Of a DNA stretch of 64,000 nt, positions 48,938 to 57,310 are shown in pieces. The notes under the pieces are model-generated. The model saw nothing but the letters and a program-made list of their open reading frames with translations, did no database searches and was not told the origin of the DNA. Positions within the stretch are counted from its first letter, which is position 1. Each line of letters begins with the position of its first letter. The stretch comes from Streptomyces albidoflavus (GTDB lineage Bacteria; Actinomycetota; Actinomycetes; Streptomycetales; Streptomycetaceae), in contig NZ_JOII01000001.1 of NCBI RefSeq assembly GCF_000719955.1, forward strand, positions 62,001 through 126,000, in the 5' to 3' direction. Made by a program: the position numbers and the translations under genes.

Positions 48938-50629
48938 TCACTCCTCGGTCGTCGCCTTGTCGGCGAGCTGGCGGAACTCGGTCCAGCTCCGCTCCGGCTT
49001 GCCGCTGTGCCACACCTTCTCGGCGAGGGCGGCGAGCGGCATCCGGATGCCCTCGGCGATCTGGTCGGTGGTCTGGGCGTTCGCGATGTCGCCCCAGACG
49101 GCGAAGCGGGCGCCGAGGATCTGGTCGTTCCAGCGGCCGGCGACCGGCTCGGAGCCGCGCAGCACCAGCGGGGTCCACTCGCGGTAGATCCGCTCCCCGG
49201 TGGGATAGGTGAAGGTCTGGGGCTCGCCGAGCACGTAGTAGAGGTACTCGTCGTTCATGTTGATCACCTTGAACCCCTCCTCCAGGTACTGGAGGGGCGG
49301 GCGGGCGCCGATCTCCTTGCCGGTCCAGTACTCGACCTCCAGGCCCTTGGGCGGCTTGACCCGGGTGTCGGCGAAGAGGCCGTCGTTCCAGACCTTGAGG
49401 GTGCGGTCGAAGGGGCGCATGGTGGCGGCCCGGTCGGCGACCCAGCCGGTGGCGAGGTCCTCGATCCCGGCGTCCTGCCCGTACTTGTCGCGGGCGGCGC
49501 GGGCCAGCTGGGGGTAGGACTGCTCGGGGTTCTGCGCCATCAGGGCCGGGTACTCGTCGGCGCCGAGGTGCCAGTAGCCGCCCTTGAACAGCTCCGCGTA
49601 CTCCTTCAGCAGGTCGTCGACGATGCGGGCGGAGTCCGGGTTGGCGATGTCGATGGCACCGCGCGGGGTGTCCCCGTTGGCGGCCCGGAGCTGGAGGTCC
49701 GGGTGGGCCTTGATGACGGCGCCGAGGTGGCCCGGGGAGTCGATCTCGGGGATGACGGTGATGTGCCGCTCGGCGGCGACCTTGAGCAGGCGGCGCACCT
49801 GGTCCTTGGTGAGGTGGTCGTCCGAGACGATCTCGGGGTGGCTCTCGGACTCGATGCGGAACGCCTGGTCGTCGGAGAAGTGGAGCGAGAGCTGGTTGTA
49901 CTTGAGGTCGCCCAGCTCGCGTATCCGGTCCTCGATCCAGTCGACCGGGTAGGGCTTGCGGGCGATGTCCAGCATGAAGCCGCGCTGCGGCTTGGCGGGC
50001 GCGTCCTTGATCACGCCCTCGGGCGCGCTCGACCCGGTGCGCAGCGCCTGCTTGAGGGTGCGGGTGCCGTAGAAGACGCCGGCCTGGTCAGGCGCGGTGA
50101 TCCGGACCTGCCCGTCGGCGACGCGCAGCTCGTACGACTGGGGGCCGCCGGGGGTGTCGCCCGCCACGTCGAGGCGGACGTCGCCGCGCTCCGGCTCGGC
50201 CTCGCCGCCGTAGTCGACGTTCAGCTCGCGGGCGAGCAGCCGGCCCTCGTCGGCCAGCTCCCCGTCGGCGACGACGACTCTGCTGCCCTCGCCCGGCTTC
50301 CACCCGGGCCCGCGCGCCGCCTCGTGCTCACGCACCGAGGGGACGGTCGCGGGCTCCTTCGACACCGGGTACGAGGAGGGGTCGCGGACCGGCGCCTCGG
50401 CGGAGCCGCCGTCCGGGGTGGAGCCGTCGGGGGCCCGGTCCTCGTGCGGCCAGAACGCGACGGCCAGCGCGGCGCCCCCGGCGACGACCACCGCGGCGAT
50501 GCCCGCCAGGTACCGGGCCCGCCCGCCCGAGGGCTTGCGGTGGCCGCGCGGCCGGGCCGGGGTCGAGCCCCCACCGGGCGCGTGGGGGCCGTCGGGGTCC
50601 TGCGGTTCGCGCGGGCGGTCGGCGTCCAT
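48938..50629 (-). CDS. GH20 beta-N-acetylhexosaminidase, membrane-anchored
   Basis: A 563-residue enzyme that removes terminal beta-GlcNAc/GalNAc residues by substrate-assisted catalysis. It has a cytoplasmic start, one membrane helix (about 40-60, YLAGIAAVVVAGGAALAVAF) as anchor, a GH20b domain (about 110-205), and the GH20 barrel. GFMLDIARKPYPVDWIEDRI, LSLHFSDDQAFRIES, VIPEIDSPGHLGAV and the catalytic Asp-Glu in YWHLGADEYP are intact, as are the substrate Trp positions WNDG and EYWTG. Start ATG 50629 follows GGAG. It may recycle chitin or wall fragments at the cell surface. Confidence 0.94.
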   Translation of the reverse strand: MDADRPREPQDPDGPHAPGGGSTPARPRGHRKPSGGRARYLAGIAAVVVAGGAALAVAFWPHEDRAPDGSTPDGGSAEAPVRDPSSYPVSKEPATVPSVREHEAARGPGWKPGEGSRVVVADGELADEGRLLARELNVDYGGEAEPERGDVRLDVAGDTPGGPQSYELRVADGQVRITAPDQAGVFYGTRTLKQALRTGSSAPEGVIKDAPAKPQRGFMLDIARKPYPVDWIEDRIRELGDLKYNQLSLHFSDDQAFRIESESHPEIVSDDHLTKDQVRRLLKVAAERHITVIPEIDSPGHLGAVIKAHPDLQLRAANGDTPRGAIDIANPDSARIVDDLLKEYAELFKGGYWHLGADEYPALMAQNPEQSYPQLARAARDKYGQDAGIEDLATGWVADRAATMRPFDRTLKVWNDGLFADTRVKPPKGLEVEYWTGKEIGARPPLQYLEEGFKVINMNDEYLYYVLGEPQTFTYPTGERIYREWTPLVLRGSEPVAGRWNDQILGARFAVWGDIANAQTTDQIAEGIRMPLAALAEKVWHSGKPERSWTEFRQLADKATTEE

Positions 50630-50910
50630 GGGGGCTCCGTAGATCGTGGGGGCTGGGGGAAGGGGAGTGCGGGTCCGGGGTCGGGGGCTGGTCCGTCCGG
50701 GTGAACGGGGTGCGGTGGGGGCGGGTCACCCGTCCGGTGGAGCGGGTGGGAGCACGGGGAGCGCGAGGGACACGCCCGGGCGCCGTCGGCGGCGGGAAAT
50801 CGCCCGGTCGGGGGTGTCAGCGCAGCGTGCGGGCGTCCACGAAACGTCTCGAAACTCTCCCGTTCGGATGAAATTCGCGCATGCGTCGGACTCTTTCCGT
50901 CCTCCCTCGC

Positions 50911-50916
50911 TAGCGT
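50911..50916 (+). promoter_or_regulatory. -10-like element at the OHCU-like gene
   Basis: TAGCGT with seven bases to an in-frame CTG at 50924, the same geometry as the leaderless genes in this window. The GTG at 50915 lies inside the hexamer. Two CGAAAC repeats ten bases apart (50840, 50850) lie upstream. Confidence 0.4.
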
Positions 50917-51607
50917 GGCGGCGCTGTCCCCGCCCCCGCACGAGGAGGACACGCTGCCCGCAGAACGAGGCCGGAGCACCCACGCCCCGGCCGTACCCGG
51001 CTACCCCACGGTGCCGCCCGGACTCGCCCGGCTCAACTCGGACCCGGCCGACCGGGCCGCCGCCGCGCTCCTGACCTGCTGCGCCAGCCCGGCCTGGGCC
51101 GGGCGGCTGGTGGCCCACCGCCCGTACCCGGACGTCTCGGCCCTGCTCGCCGCGAGCGACGAAGCGCTCTACGATCTGCCGCCCGTCGCCCGGCGCGAGG
51201 CGCTGACCGGCGAGGCCGACCGCTCCGCCGCCCCGCCGAGCGGCTACTCGGCGGCGGACACCGCGCTGGCCCACGCCCAGACGGCGTACGCGGCGAAGTT
51301 CGGCTTCCCCTTCGTCGTCTGCCTGGACGGGGCGAGCGCCGCACACGCCCTCAACCAGCGGCTGACCGCGATCCACACCCGCCTCGACCACGACGAGGAG
51401 GCCGAGCTGGCACTGGCCACCGAGGAGCTGCGGCGCCTGGTCCGGGGGCGGCTGGCCGCGCGGGCGGCGGGCGCGGCCCGGCCGGCGGCCTCGCTCCCCG
51501 CGCCCGGCAGGCGCGCCCCGGACCGCCCGTACGGGTCGCCAGAAGACGCCGTATGCCCGGAATCGCGGGATTCGGGGCGTCCTGATAGCCCGTACGTGCC
51601 AGTTTGA
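50915..51607 (+). CDS. Degenerate OHCU-decarboxylase-like protein
   Basis: About 230 residues with an OHCU decarboxylase fold (the ureide step of urate breakdown): PGLARLNSDPADRAAAALLTCCASPAWAGRLVAHRPYPDVSALLAASD, then FGFPFVVCLDG, the usual FGFPFxxxxxG strand. The His-Pro-containing active-site motif (HPRIGE) is replaced by EALTGEADRSA, so catalysis is doubtful. The tail after about 185 is disordered. No other urate genes are near. The start is uncertain: GTG 50915 lies in the -10 hexamer, CTG 50924 fits leaderless spacing, CTG 50954 has GAGGAGG before it, and GTG 51011 begins the conserved domain. Confidence 0.75.
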   Translation: MAALSPPPHEEDTLPAERGRSTHAPAVPGYPTVPPGLARLNSDPADRAAAALLTCCASPAWAGRLVAHRPYPDVSALLAASDEALYDLPPVARREALTGEADRSAAPPSGYSAADTALAHAQTAYAAKFGFPFVVCLDGASAAHALNQRLTAIHTRLDHDEEAELALATEELRRLVRGRLAARAAGAARPAASLPAPGRRAPDRPYGSPEDAVCPESRDSGRPDSPYVPV

Positions 51608-51650
51608 TCACACCGAAGGCCCCGGCGCGAGGGAACCGACAACACGTCGC

Positions 51651-51656
51651 TACGAT
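51651..51656 (+). promoter_or_regulatory. Candidate -10 of the sdh operon
   Basis: TACGAT, 89 bases before the sdhC start, the only good TANNNT in the 137-base gap. No convincing -35. Confidence 0.35.
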
Positions 51657-51744
51657 GTCCAGGGCCGGTGGACCGTACCCGGCCGGGCCAAGACCGACCT
51701 AGGAAGCCGGCAGGCCCCAAATCCTTTCCCCGGAGGGTTCTTCC

Positions 51745-52125
51745 GTGCCGGCTGGAACGCTGTACCGCGGCCGGGAAGGAATGTGGTCCTGGGTGGCTCA
51801 TCGAGTCACCGGCGTCCTCATTTTCTTCTTCCTGTTCGTACACGTGCTGGACACCGCTCTCGTCCGCGTCTCTCCCGAGGCGTACGACGAGGTCGTTGCG
51901 ACCTACAAGACGCCCATCGTCGCCCTGCTGGAGTACGGCCTCGTCGCCGCCGTGCTCTTCCACGCGCTCAACGGCCTGCGGGTGATCGCCGTCGACTTCT
52001 GGTCGAAGGGCGCCCGCTACCAGAAGCAGATGCTGTGGTCCGTGGTGGGAGTGTGGCTCGTTCTGATGGTCGGGGCCCTGTACCCCGTCCTCGGCCACGC
52101 CGTACGCGAAGTGTTCGGGAGCTGA
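51745..52125 (+). CDS. sdhC: Succinate dehydrogenase cytochrome b556 subunit
   Basis: A 126-residue membrane anchor of complex II. Three membrane helices; the first begins MWSWVAHRVTGVLIFFFLFVHVLD with the haem-ligand type His, and ALNGLRVIAVDF near the end of helix 2 is typical. It passes electrons from the iron-sulfur subunit to menaquinone. Start GTG 51745 follows CGGAGGG. First gene of sdhCDAB, six bases before sdhD. Confidence 0.95.
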   Translation: MPAGTLYRGREGMWSWVAHRVTGVLIFFFLFVHVLDTALVRVSPEAYDEVVATYKTPIVALLEYGLVAAVLFHALNGLRVIAVDFWSKGARYQKQMLWSVVGVWLVLMVGALYPVLGHAVREVFGS

Positions 52126-52130
52126 CGCTG

Positions 52131-52607
52131 ATGTCCACTGAGACCAACGCCGCCGTCGGCCCCGTCGAGGGCGCTTCCCTCTACGACGTCGACCACCCCG
52201 CGCCGATCATCGAGCCGCCCCGCCAGCGCACCCGCAAAACGCCCAAGTCGACCCGCGGCAACTTCGAACTGGCCGCGTGGCTCTTCATGCGCCTGTCCGG
52301 TGTCGTCCTCGTCGTCCTGGTCATCGGCCACCTGCTGATCCAGCTCGTGCTGGACGGCGGCGTCTCCAAGATCGGCTTCGCCTTCGTGGCCGGCCGCTGG
52401 GCGTCCCCGTTCTGGCAGGTCTGGGACCTGGCCATGCTCTGGCTGGCGATGCTGCACGGCTCCAACGGCCTGCGCACCGTCATCAACGACTACGCCGAGC
52501 GCGCGGGCACCCGACTGTGGCTGAAGGGCCTGCTCTACACGGCCACGGTGTTCACCATTCTGCTGGGCACGCTGGTGATCTTCACCTTCGACCCGAACAT
52601 CCGCTAG
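52131..52607 (+). CDS. sdhD: Succinate dehydrogenase hydrophobic membrane anchor
   Basis: A 158-residue second anchor of complex II. A polar N-terminus of about 50 residues precedes three helices: LAAWLFMRLSGVVLVVLVIGHLLIQLVLDG (with conserved Arg, Ser and His near the quinone/haem site), FWQVWDLAMLWLAMLHGSNGLRTVINDY, and the last helix FTILLGTLVIFTF. It starts at ATG 52131 right behind sdhC. Part of the housekeeping TCA cycle/respiratory operon. Confidence 0.95.
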   Translation: MSTETNAAVGPVEGASLYDVDHPAPIIEPPRQRTRKTPKSTRGNFELAAWLFMRLSGVVLVVLVIGHLLIQLVLDGGVSKIGFAFVAGRWASPFWQVWDLAMLWLAMLHGSNGLRTVINDYAERAGTRLWLKGLLYTATVFTILLGTLVIFTFDPNIR

Positions 52608-52629
52608 GCACGGGGCTGAGGCAACCGAC

Positions 52630-54384
52630 ATGAAGATCCACAAGTACGACACCGTCATCGTCGGCGCCGGCGGCGCCGGCATGCGCGCCGCCATCGAGGC
52701 GACGAAGCGCAGCCGCACCGCCGTGCTGACCAAGCTCTACCCGACCCGCTCCCACACCGGCGCGGCCCAGGGCGGCATGGCCGCCGCCCTCGCCAACGTC
52801 GAGGACGACAACTGGGAGTGGCACACCTTCGACACGGTCAAGGGCGGTGACTACCTGGTCGACCAGGACGCCGCCGAGATCCTGGCGAAGGAGGCCATCG
52901 ACGCGGTCCTGGACCTCGAGAAGATGGGCCTGCCGTTCAACCGGACGCCCGAGGGCCGCATCGACCAGCGCCGCTTCGGCGGTCACACCCGCAGCCACGG
53001 CGAGGCCCCGGTCCGCCGCGCGTGCTACGCGGCCGACCGCACCGGCCACATGATCCTCCAGACGCTGTACCAGAACTGCGTCAAGGAGGGCGTGGAGTTC
53101 TTCAACGAGTTCTACGTCCTGGACCAGCTCATCACCGAGGTCGACGGGGTCAAGAAGTCCGCCGGCGTCGTCGCCTACGAGCTGGCCACCGGCGAGATCC
53201 ACGTCTTCCAGGCCAAGTCGGTCGTCTACGCCTCCGGCGGCACCGGCAAGTTCTTCAAGGTGACGTCGAACGCGCACACGCTGACCGGTGACGGCCAGGC
53301 CGCCTGCTTCCGCCGGGGCCTGCCGCTGGAGGACATGGAGTTCTTCCAGTTCCACCCGACCGGCATCTGGCGCATGGGCATCCTCCTGACCGAGGGCGCC
53401 CGCGGTGAGGGCGGCATCCTCCGCAACAAGGACGGCGAGCGCTTCATGGAGAAGTACGCGCCCGTCATGAAGGACCTCGCCTCGCGTGACGTCGTCTCGC
53501 GCTCCATCTACACGGAGATCCGCGAGGGCCGCGGCTGCGGTCCCGAGGGCGACCACGTCTTCCTCGACCTCACCCACCTGCCGCCGGAGCAGCTGGACGC
53601 CAAGCTCCCGGACATCACCGAGTTCGCGCGCACCTACCTCGGGATCGAGCCCTACACGGACCCGATCCCGATCCAGCCGACCGCGCACTACGCCATGGGC
53701 GGCATCCCCACCAACGTCCAGGGTGAGGTCCTCGCGGACAACACCACGGTCGTCCCGGGCCTGTACGCCGCCGGTGAGGTCGCCTGCGTCTCGGTGCACG
53801 GCGCCAACCGCCTCGGCACCAACTCGCTGCTCGACATCAACGTCTTCGGGCGCCGGGCGGGCATCGCCGCCGCCGAGTACTCCCACGGCAACGACTACGT
53901 GGAGCTGCCGGAGGACCCGGCCGCCCAGGTGATCGAGATGGTCGAGCGGCTGCGGGACTCCAACGGCACGGAGCGCGTCACCGAGCTGCGCACCGAGCTG
54001 CAGGAGACGATGGACGCCAACGTCATGGTCTTCCGCACCGAGCAGACCATCAAGACGGCCGTCGACAAGATCGCCGAGCTGCGCGCCCGGTACAAGAACG
54101 TCTCCGTCCAGGACAAGGGCCGCCGCTTCAACACGGACCTGCTGGAGGCCATCGAGCTGGGCAACCTGCTCGACCTGGCCGAGGTCATGGCGCAGTCGGC
54201 CCTCGCCCGCAAGGAGTCGCGCGGCGGTCACTACCGCGAGGACTTCCCCAACCGCGACGACGTCAACTTCATGCGCCACACCATGGCGTACCGCGAGGTC
54301 GGCGACGACGGCCAGGAGTCGATCCGGCTCGACTACAAGCCGGTCGTCCAGACCCGCTACCAGCCGATGGAGCGTAAGTACTGA
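52630..54384 (+). CDS. sdhA: Succinate dehydrogenase flavoprotein subunit
   Basis: A 584-residue catalytic subunit oxidising succinate to fumarate. FAD dinucleotide motif VIVGAGGAGMRAAIEA at about 10-25, the covalent FAD His in RSHTGAAQGGMAAAL near 45, substrate region FGGHTRSHGEAPVRRACYAADRTG, FHPTGI and HYAMGGIPTN, and the C-terminal capping domain ending HTMAYRE. Lengths and motifs are standard. Stops one base into the sdhB start (TGATG). Confidence 0.97.
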   Translation: MKIHKYDTVIVGAGGAGMRAAIEATKRSRTAVLTKLYPTRSHTGAAQGGMAAALANVEDDNWEWHTFDTVKGGDYLVDQDAAEILAKEAIDAVLDLEKMGLPFNRTPEGRIDQRRFGGHTRSHGEAPVRRACYAADRTGHMILQTLYQNCVKEGVEFFNEFYVLDQLITEVDGVKKSAGVVAYELATGEIHVFQAKSVVYASGGTGKFFKVTSNAHTLTGDGQAACFRRGLPLEDMEFFQFHPTGIWRMGILLTEGARGEGGILRNKDGERFMEKYAPVMKDLASRDVVSRSIYTEIREGRGCGPEGDHVFLDLTHLPPEQLDAKLPDITEFARTYLGIEPYTDPIPIQPTAHYAMGGIPTNVQGEVLADNTTVVPGLYAAGEVACVSVHGANRLGTNSLLDINVFGRRAGIAAAEYSHGNDYVELPEDPAAQVIEMVERLRDSNGTERVTELRTELQETMDANVMVFRTEQTIKTAVDKIAELRARYKNVSVQDKGRRFNTDLLEAIELGNLLDLAEVMAQSALARKESRGGHYREDFPNRDDVNFMRHTMAYREVGDDGQESIRLDYKPVVQTRYQPMERKY

Positions 54385-55142
54385 TGGCTACCCCCGTACT
54401 CGACAAGCCGGCCCAGGACGCCACCGCGTCCCACCTGATCACGATCACGCTGCGCGTGCGCCGGTTCCTGCCCGAGGTCTCCGACGAGGTCACCTGGGAG
54501 GACTTCGCGCTGGAGATCGACCCCAAGGAGCGGGTCCTCGACGCGCTCCACAAGGTCAAGTGGGAGATGGACGGGACGCTGACGTTCCGCCGTTCCTGCG
54601 CCCACGGCATCTGCGGCTCCGACGCCATGCGCATCAACGGCCGCAACCGCCTCGCGTGCAAGACGCTGATCAAGGACATCAACCCGGAGAAGCCCATCAC
54701 GGTCGAGCCCATCAAGGGTCTCGCGGTCCTCAAGGACCTCGTGGTGGACATGGAGCCGTTCTTCCAGGCGTACCGGGACGTCATGCCGTTCCTGGTCACC
54801 AAGGGGAACGAGCCGACCCGCGAGCGCCTGCAGTCGGCCGAGGACCGCGAACGGTTCGACGACACCACCAAGTGCATCCTGTGCGCCGCGTGCACCTCGT
54901 CGTGCCCGGTCTTCTGGAACGACGGCCAGTACTTCGGTCCGGCCGCCATCGTCAACGCCCACCGCTTCATCTTCGACTCGCGTGACGAGGCCGGCGAGCA
55001 GCGGCTGGAGATCCTCAACGACAAGGACGGCGTGTGGCGCTGCCGCACCACGTTCAACTGCACGGACGCCTGCCCGCGCGGTATCGAGGTCACCAAGGCG
55101 ATCGCCGAGGTCAAGAAGGCGCTCATCACGCGCCGCTACTGA
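54384..55142 (+). CDS. sdhB: Succinate dehydrogenase iron-sulfur subunit
   Basis: A 252-residue electron carrier of complex II. The 2Fe-2S cysteines lie in RRSCAHGICGSDAMRINGRN RLAC, and the 4Fe-4S and 3Fe-4S clusters in CILCAACTSSCPVFW and NCTDACPRGIEVTKAI. ATG 54384 overlaps the last base of sdhA. The operon ends in a strong hairpin. Housekeeping gene. Confidence 0.97.
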   Translation: MATPVLDKPAQDATASHLITITLRVRRFLPEVSDEVTWEDFALEIDPKERVLDALHKVKWEMDGTLTFRRSCAHGICGSDAMRINGRNRLACKTLIKDINPEKPITVEPIKGLAVLKDLVVDMEPFFQAYRDVMPFLVTKGNEPTRERLQSAEDRERFDDTTKCILCAACTSSCPVFWNDGQYFGPAAIVNAHRFIFDSRDEAGEQRLEILNDKDGVWRCRTTFNCTDACPRGIEVTKAIAEVKKALITRRY

Positions 55143-55167
55143 GTCCCGCTCAGGGTCCCGCTCAGCC

Positions 55168-55210
55168 CCGAAGGCCCCGTTCCCGGTACATCCGGGGGCG
55201 GGGCCTTCGG
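55168..55210 (+). terminator. Terminator of sdhCDAB
   Basis: CCGAAGGCCCCG (55168-55179) pairs perfectly with CGGGGCCTTCGG (55199-55210), with a further CCCGG/CCGGG pairing inside the loop. Confidence 0.75.
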
Positions 55211-55250
55211 CATGCCCGGACGCGGCGGCGCAGCCCGTGCGGGCACTTTC

Positions 55251-55264
55251 TTGAACATGTTCAA
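55251..55264. promoter_or_regulatory. Operator-like palindrome 1
   Basis: TTGAACATGTTCAA, a perfect 14-bp palindrome of the type bound by TetR-family repressors. It is repeated with one change at 55296-55309; centres are 45 bases apart. Candidate site for the TetR encoded at 56238. Confidence 0.6.
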
Positions 55265-55275
55265 AAAGAGGTCTA

Positions 55276-55291
55276 CTGTCACGCGTGACAG
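55276..55291. promoter_or_regulatory. Operator-like palindrome 2
   Basis: CTGTCACGCGTGACAG, a perfect 16-bp palindrome placed between the two TTGAAC palindromes, unrelated to them, suggesting a second regulator. Confidence 0.55.
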
Positions 55292-55295
55292 CTTT

Positions 55296-55309
55296 TTGAA
55301 CACGTTCAA
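55296..55309. promoter_or_regulatory. Operator-like palindrome 3
   Basis: TTGAACACGTTCAA, near copy of palindrome 1, 14 bases before the membrane-protein start at 55323. Confidence 0.6.
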
Positions 55310-55322
55310 GAAGGGTGGGGAC

Positions 55323-55745
55323 ATGGACCTCACAGTGGTCTCGTACGCCGTCTACCTGGTCGTCAGCATCGCCCTGACGATCTGGGTGGCCCGGACGCTG
55401 AGCCGCAACGGCCGCCTCTTCATCGCCGACGTCCTGCACGGCGACGAACGGCTGGCCGACGCCGTCAACCACCTCCTGGTGGTCGGCTTCTACCTCGTCA
55501 ACCTCGGCTTCGTCGCCCTCTACCTGCGCGGCGGCGACGAGATCGCCTCCACCGCCGCCCTCTTCGAGGAACTCTCCGCCAAGCTCGGCGTGGTCCTGCT
55601 GGTCCTCGGCGTCCTGCACCTGGGCAACGTCTGGGTCCTCTCCAAGATCCGCCGCCGCGGCATCCGCGACCAGGAGACCCACCCGCCGGTCGCCCCCGAC
55701 GCCCACCTCGCCGCCGGCCCGTTCGCCGCCCCGGCGAAGGGCTGA
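55323..55745 (+). CDS. Small membrane protein, TetR-linked operon
   Basis: A 140-residue protein with three or four membrane helices (DLTVVSYAVYLVVSIALTIWVA, HLLVVGFYLVNLGFVALYL, LGVVLLVLGVLHLGNVWVL) and an Ala/Pro-rich tail. No family recognised. Start ATG 55323 follows GAAGGGTGGGG; a longer reading frame upstream only reads through the operators. It is the first of three genes (membrane protein, DCC protein, TetR) behind three palindromes, so expression is probably repressed by default. The function may be membrane stress or redox related, given the DCC neighbour. Confidence 0.88.
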   Translation: MDLTVVSYAVYLVVSIALTIWVARTLSRNGRLFIADVLHGDERLADAVNHLLVVGFYLVNLGFVALYLRGGDEIASTAALFEELSAKLGVVLLVLGVLHLGNVWVLSKIRRRGIRDQETHPPVAPDAHLAAGPFAAPAKG

Positions 55746-55750
55746 CCCCG

Positions 55751-56227
55751 GTGCCCGCCACCCACCGGCCCGTACGGCGGCTGACCGTGCTGTACGACGC
55801 CGGGTGCCCGCTCTGCACCCAGCTGAGCGGCTGGCTGGAGCGCCGCCGCCAGCTCGTCCCGCTCGACCTGGTCCCGGCCGGCTCCGAGCGGGCCAGGGAG
55901 CTGCTGCCGGGCCTGGACCACGCGGCCACCCTGGACGAGCTCACCGTGGTGGGCGACGGCGGCCAGGTCTTCCGGGGAACGGCCGCCTGGATCACCGTCC
56001 TGTGGGCCCTCGACGGCTACCGCGCCCTCGCCCACCGCCTCGCCACCACCACCTCCGGCGCCGCCCTGGCCCGGGGCGCGGTCCTGGCCGCCGCCCGCCT
56101 GCGGGAGACCACCCGGCAGTGGGGCGGCGCCACCTACCCGGCCACGGACGGCTGGCGGTACGACCCCCGTACGGGCTGGGTCTTCGAGCCCCCGGGGTGC
56201 GACACGACCTGCCCGGCGGACGGCTAG
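55751..56227 (+). CDS. DCC-family thiol-disulfide oxidoreductase-like protein
   Basis: A 158-residue DUF393/DCC protein. The name-giving motif is present: LYDAGCPLCTQLSGWLERR with CxxC at about 19-22, then LDLVPAGSERARELLPGLD and DELTVVGDGGQVFRGTAAWITVLWALDGYR, where the family has the G-x-x-A-xx-x-x-x-x pattern. The fold is thioredoxin-like, but DCC substrates are not known. A second cysteine pair lies at the very end (GCDTTC), which is not usual. GTG start, five bases after the membrane gene. Confidence 0.9.
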   Translation: MPATHRPVRRLTVLYDAGCPLCTQLSGWLERRRQLVPLDLVPAGSERARELLPGLDHAATLDELTVVGDGGQVFRGTAAWITVLWALDGYRALAHRLATTTSGAALARGAVLAAARLRETTRQWGGATYPATDGWRYDPRTGWVFEPPGCDTTCPADG

Positions 56228-56230
56228 GCT
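56225..56230 (+). promoter_or_regulatory. Leaderless -10 element of TetR gene
   Basis: TAGGCT, seven bases before GTG 56238, overlapping the DCC stop codon. The regulator can thus be transcribed on its own. Confidence 0.5.
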
Positions 56231-56237
56231 CGGCCGC

Positions 56238-57110
56238 GTGGCAGGCAAGAAGACCAGCGAAAAACACGACGGGGCGAGCGCGCGGGGGGCGGCCGCCCCG
56301 TCGGCACCGGCGGCGGCACCGGCCGCCTTGGCCAAGGAGCCGGACGGCCGGACCGCCAAGAGCGAGCAGACCCGCACCCTGATCCTGGAGACGGCCCTGC
56401 GCCTCTTCCAGGAGCGCGGCTTCGACAAGACCACGATGCGCGCCATCGCCCGCGAGGCCGGCGTCTCCACCGGCAACACGTACTACTACTTCGCCTCCAA
56501 GGAACACCTGGTCCAGGGCTTCTACGACCGCATCGCCGACGAACACCGGGCGGCCGTGGCCCCAGTCCTGGCCCGCGAGACCGGCCTGGAGGAGCGCTTC
56601 GCCGGGGTCCTCACCGCCTGGCTCGACATCGCGGCCCCGTACCACGAGTTCGCCGCCCAGTTCTTCAAGAACGCCGCCGACCCCGCCAGCCCCCTGAGCC
56701 CCTTCTCCACCGACTCCTCCCCCGCCCGCGACGCCGCCATCGCCATCCAGCGCGAGACCCTCACCGGCTCCCGCGCCAAACCCCCCGCCGAACTCGCCAC
56801 CCTCCTCCCCGAACTGATGTGGCTGGCCCAGATGGGCCTCGTCCTCTACTGGGTCTTCGACTCCTCCCCGGACACGGAACGCACCCGCAGGCTGGCGGTG
56901 CGGGGGGCCCGGCTGACGGCCCGGGGGGTGAGCCTGTCGCGGTTCCGGGTGCTACGGCCGCTGGTGCGGGAGGTCCACGAACTACTGATGGACTTCCTGC
57001 CGGGGGCGAGCGAGACGCTCAGCGCGAAGGAGCGGCGGAAGGGGGGCGGGGAGGCACGGGGCACGGCCCCGGAGCAGCCGGACGTACGCGAACGACCTGC
57101 CGCCGACTGA
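56238..57110 (+). CDS. TetR-family transcriptional regulator
   Basis: A 290-residue repressor. After an Ala/Pro-rich N-terminus of about 45 residues comes the TetR DNA-binding region: SEQTRTLILETALRLFQERGFDKTTMRAIAREAGVSTGNTYYYFASKEHL. The ligand domain follows, with VLTAWLDIAAPYHEFAAQFFKN and ELMWLAQMGLVLYWVFDSSPDTERTRRL. The last 35 residues are disordered. No ribosome site, but TAGGCT seven bases upstream fits a leaderless GTG start. Likely represses the membrane/DCC operon through the TTGAAC palindromes 950 bases upstream. The effector is unknown; such regulators often sense fatty acyl compounds. Confidence 0.93.
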   Translation: MAGKKTSEKHDGASARGAAAPSAPAAAPAALAKEPDGRTAKSEQTRTLILETALRLFQERGFDKTTMRAIAREAGVSTGNTYYYFASKEHLVQGFYDRIADEHRAAVAPVLARETGLEERFAGVLTAWLDIAAPYHEFAAQFFKNAADPASPLSPFSTDSSPARDAAIAIQRETLTGSRAKPPAELATLLPELMWLAQMGLVLYWVFDSSPDTERTRRLAVRGARLTARGVSLSRFRVLRPLVREVHELLMDFLPGASETLSAKERRKGGGEARGTAPEQPDVRERPAAD

Positions 57111-57310
57111 CTGCCTCCACCACAGCGCCCACTTCACGTCGCCGCATCGAAGGAGCGCTGCTTGCGGCGGGTGATGAAGAGTCAACCGGACAGGACGCCC
57201 GGGGCTGATCGGCTTGCGCGGCTTCGATTTCCCGCCTACGCAGGGCAGCAGCACGAAGAATGCCCCTTCTCGCTCTGCCGTGGAGCCGCAGAGGCGAGCG
57301 GGCCTCGGAG

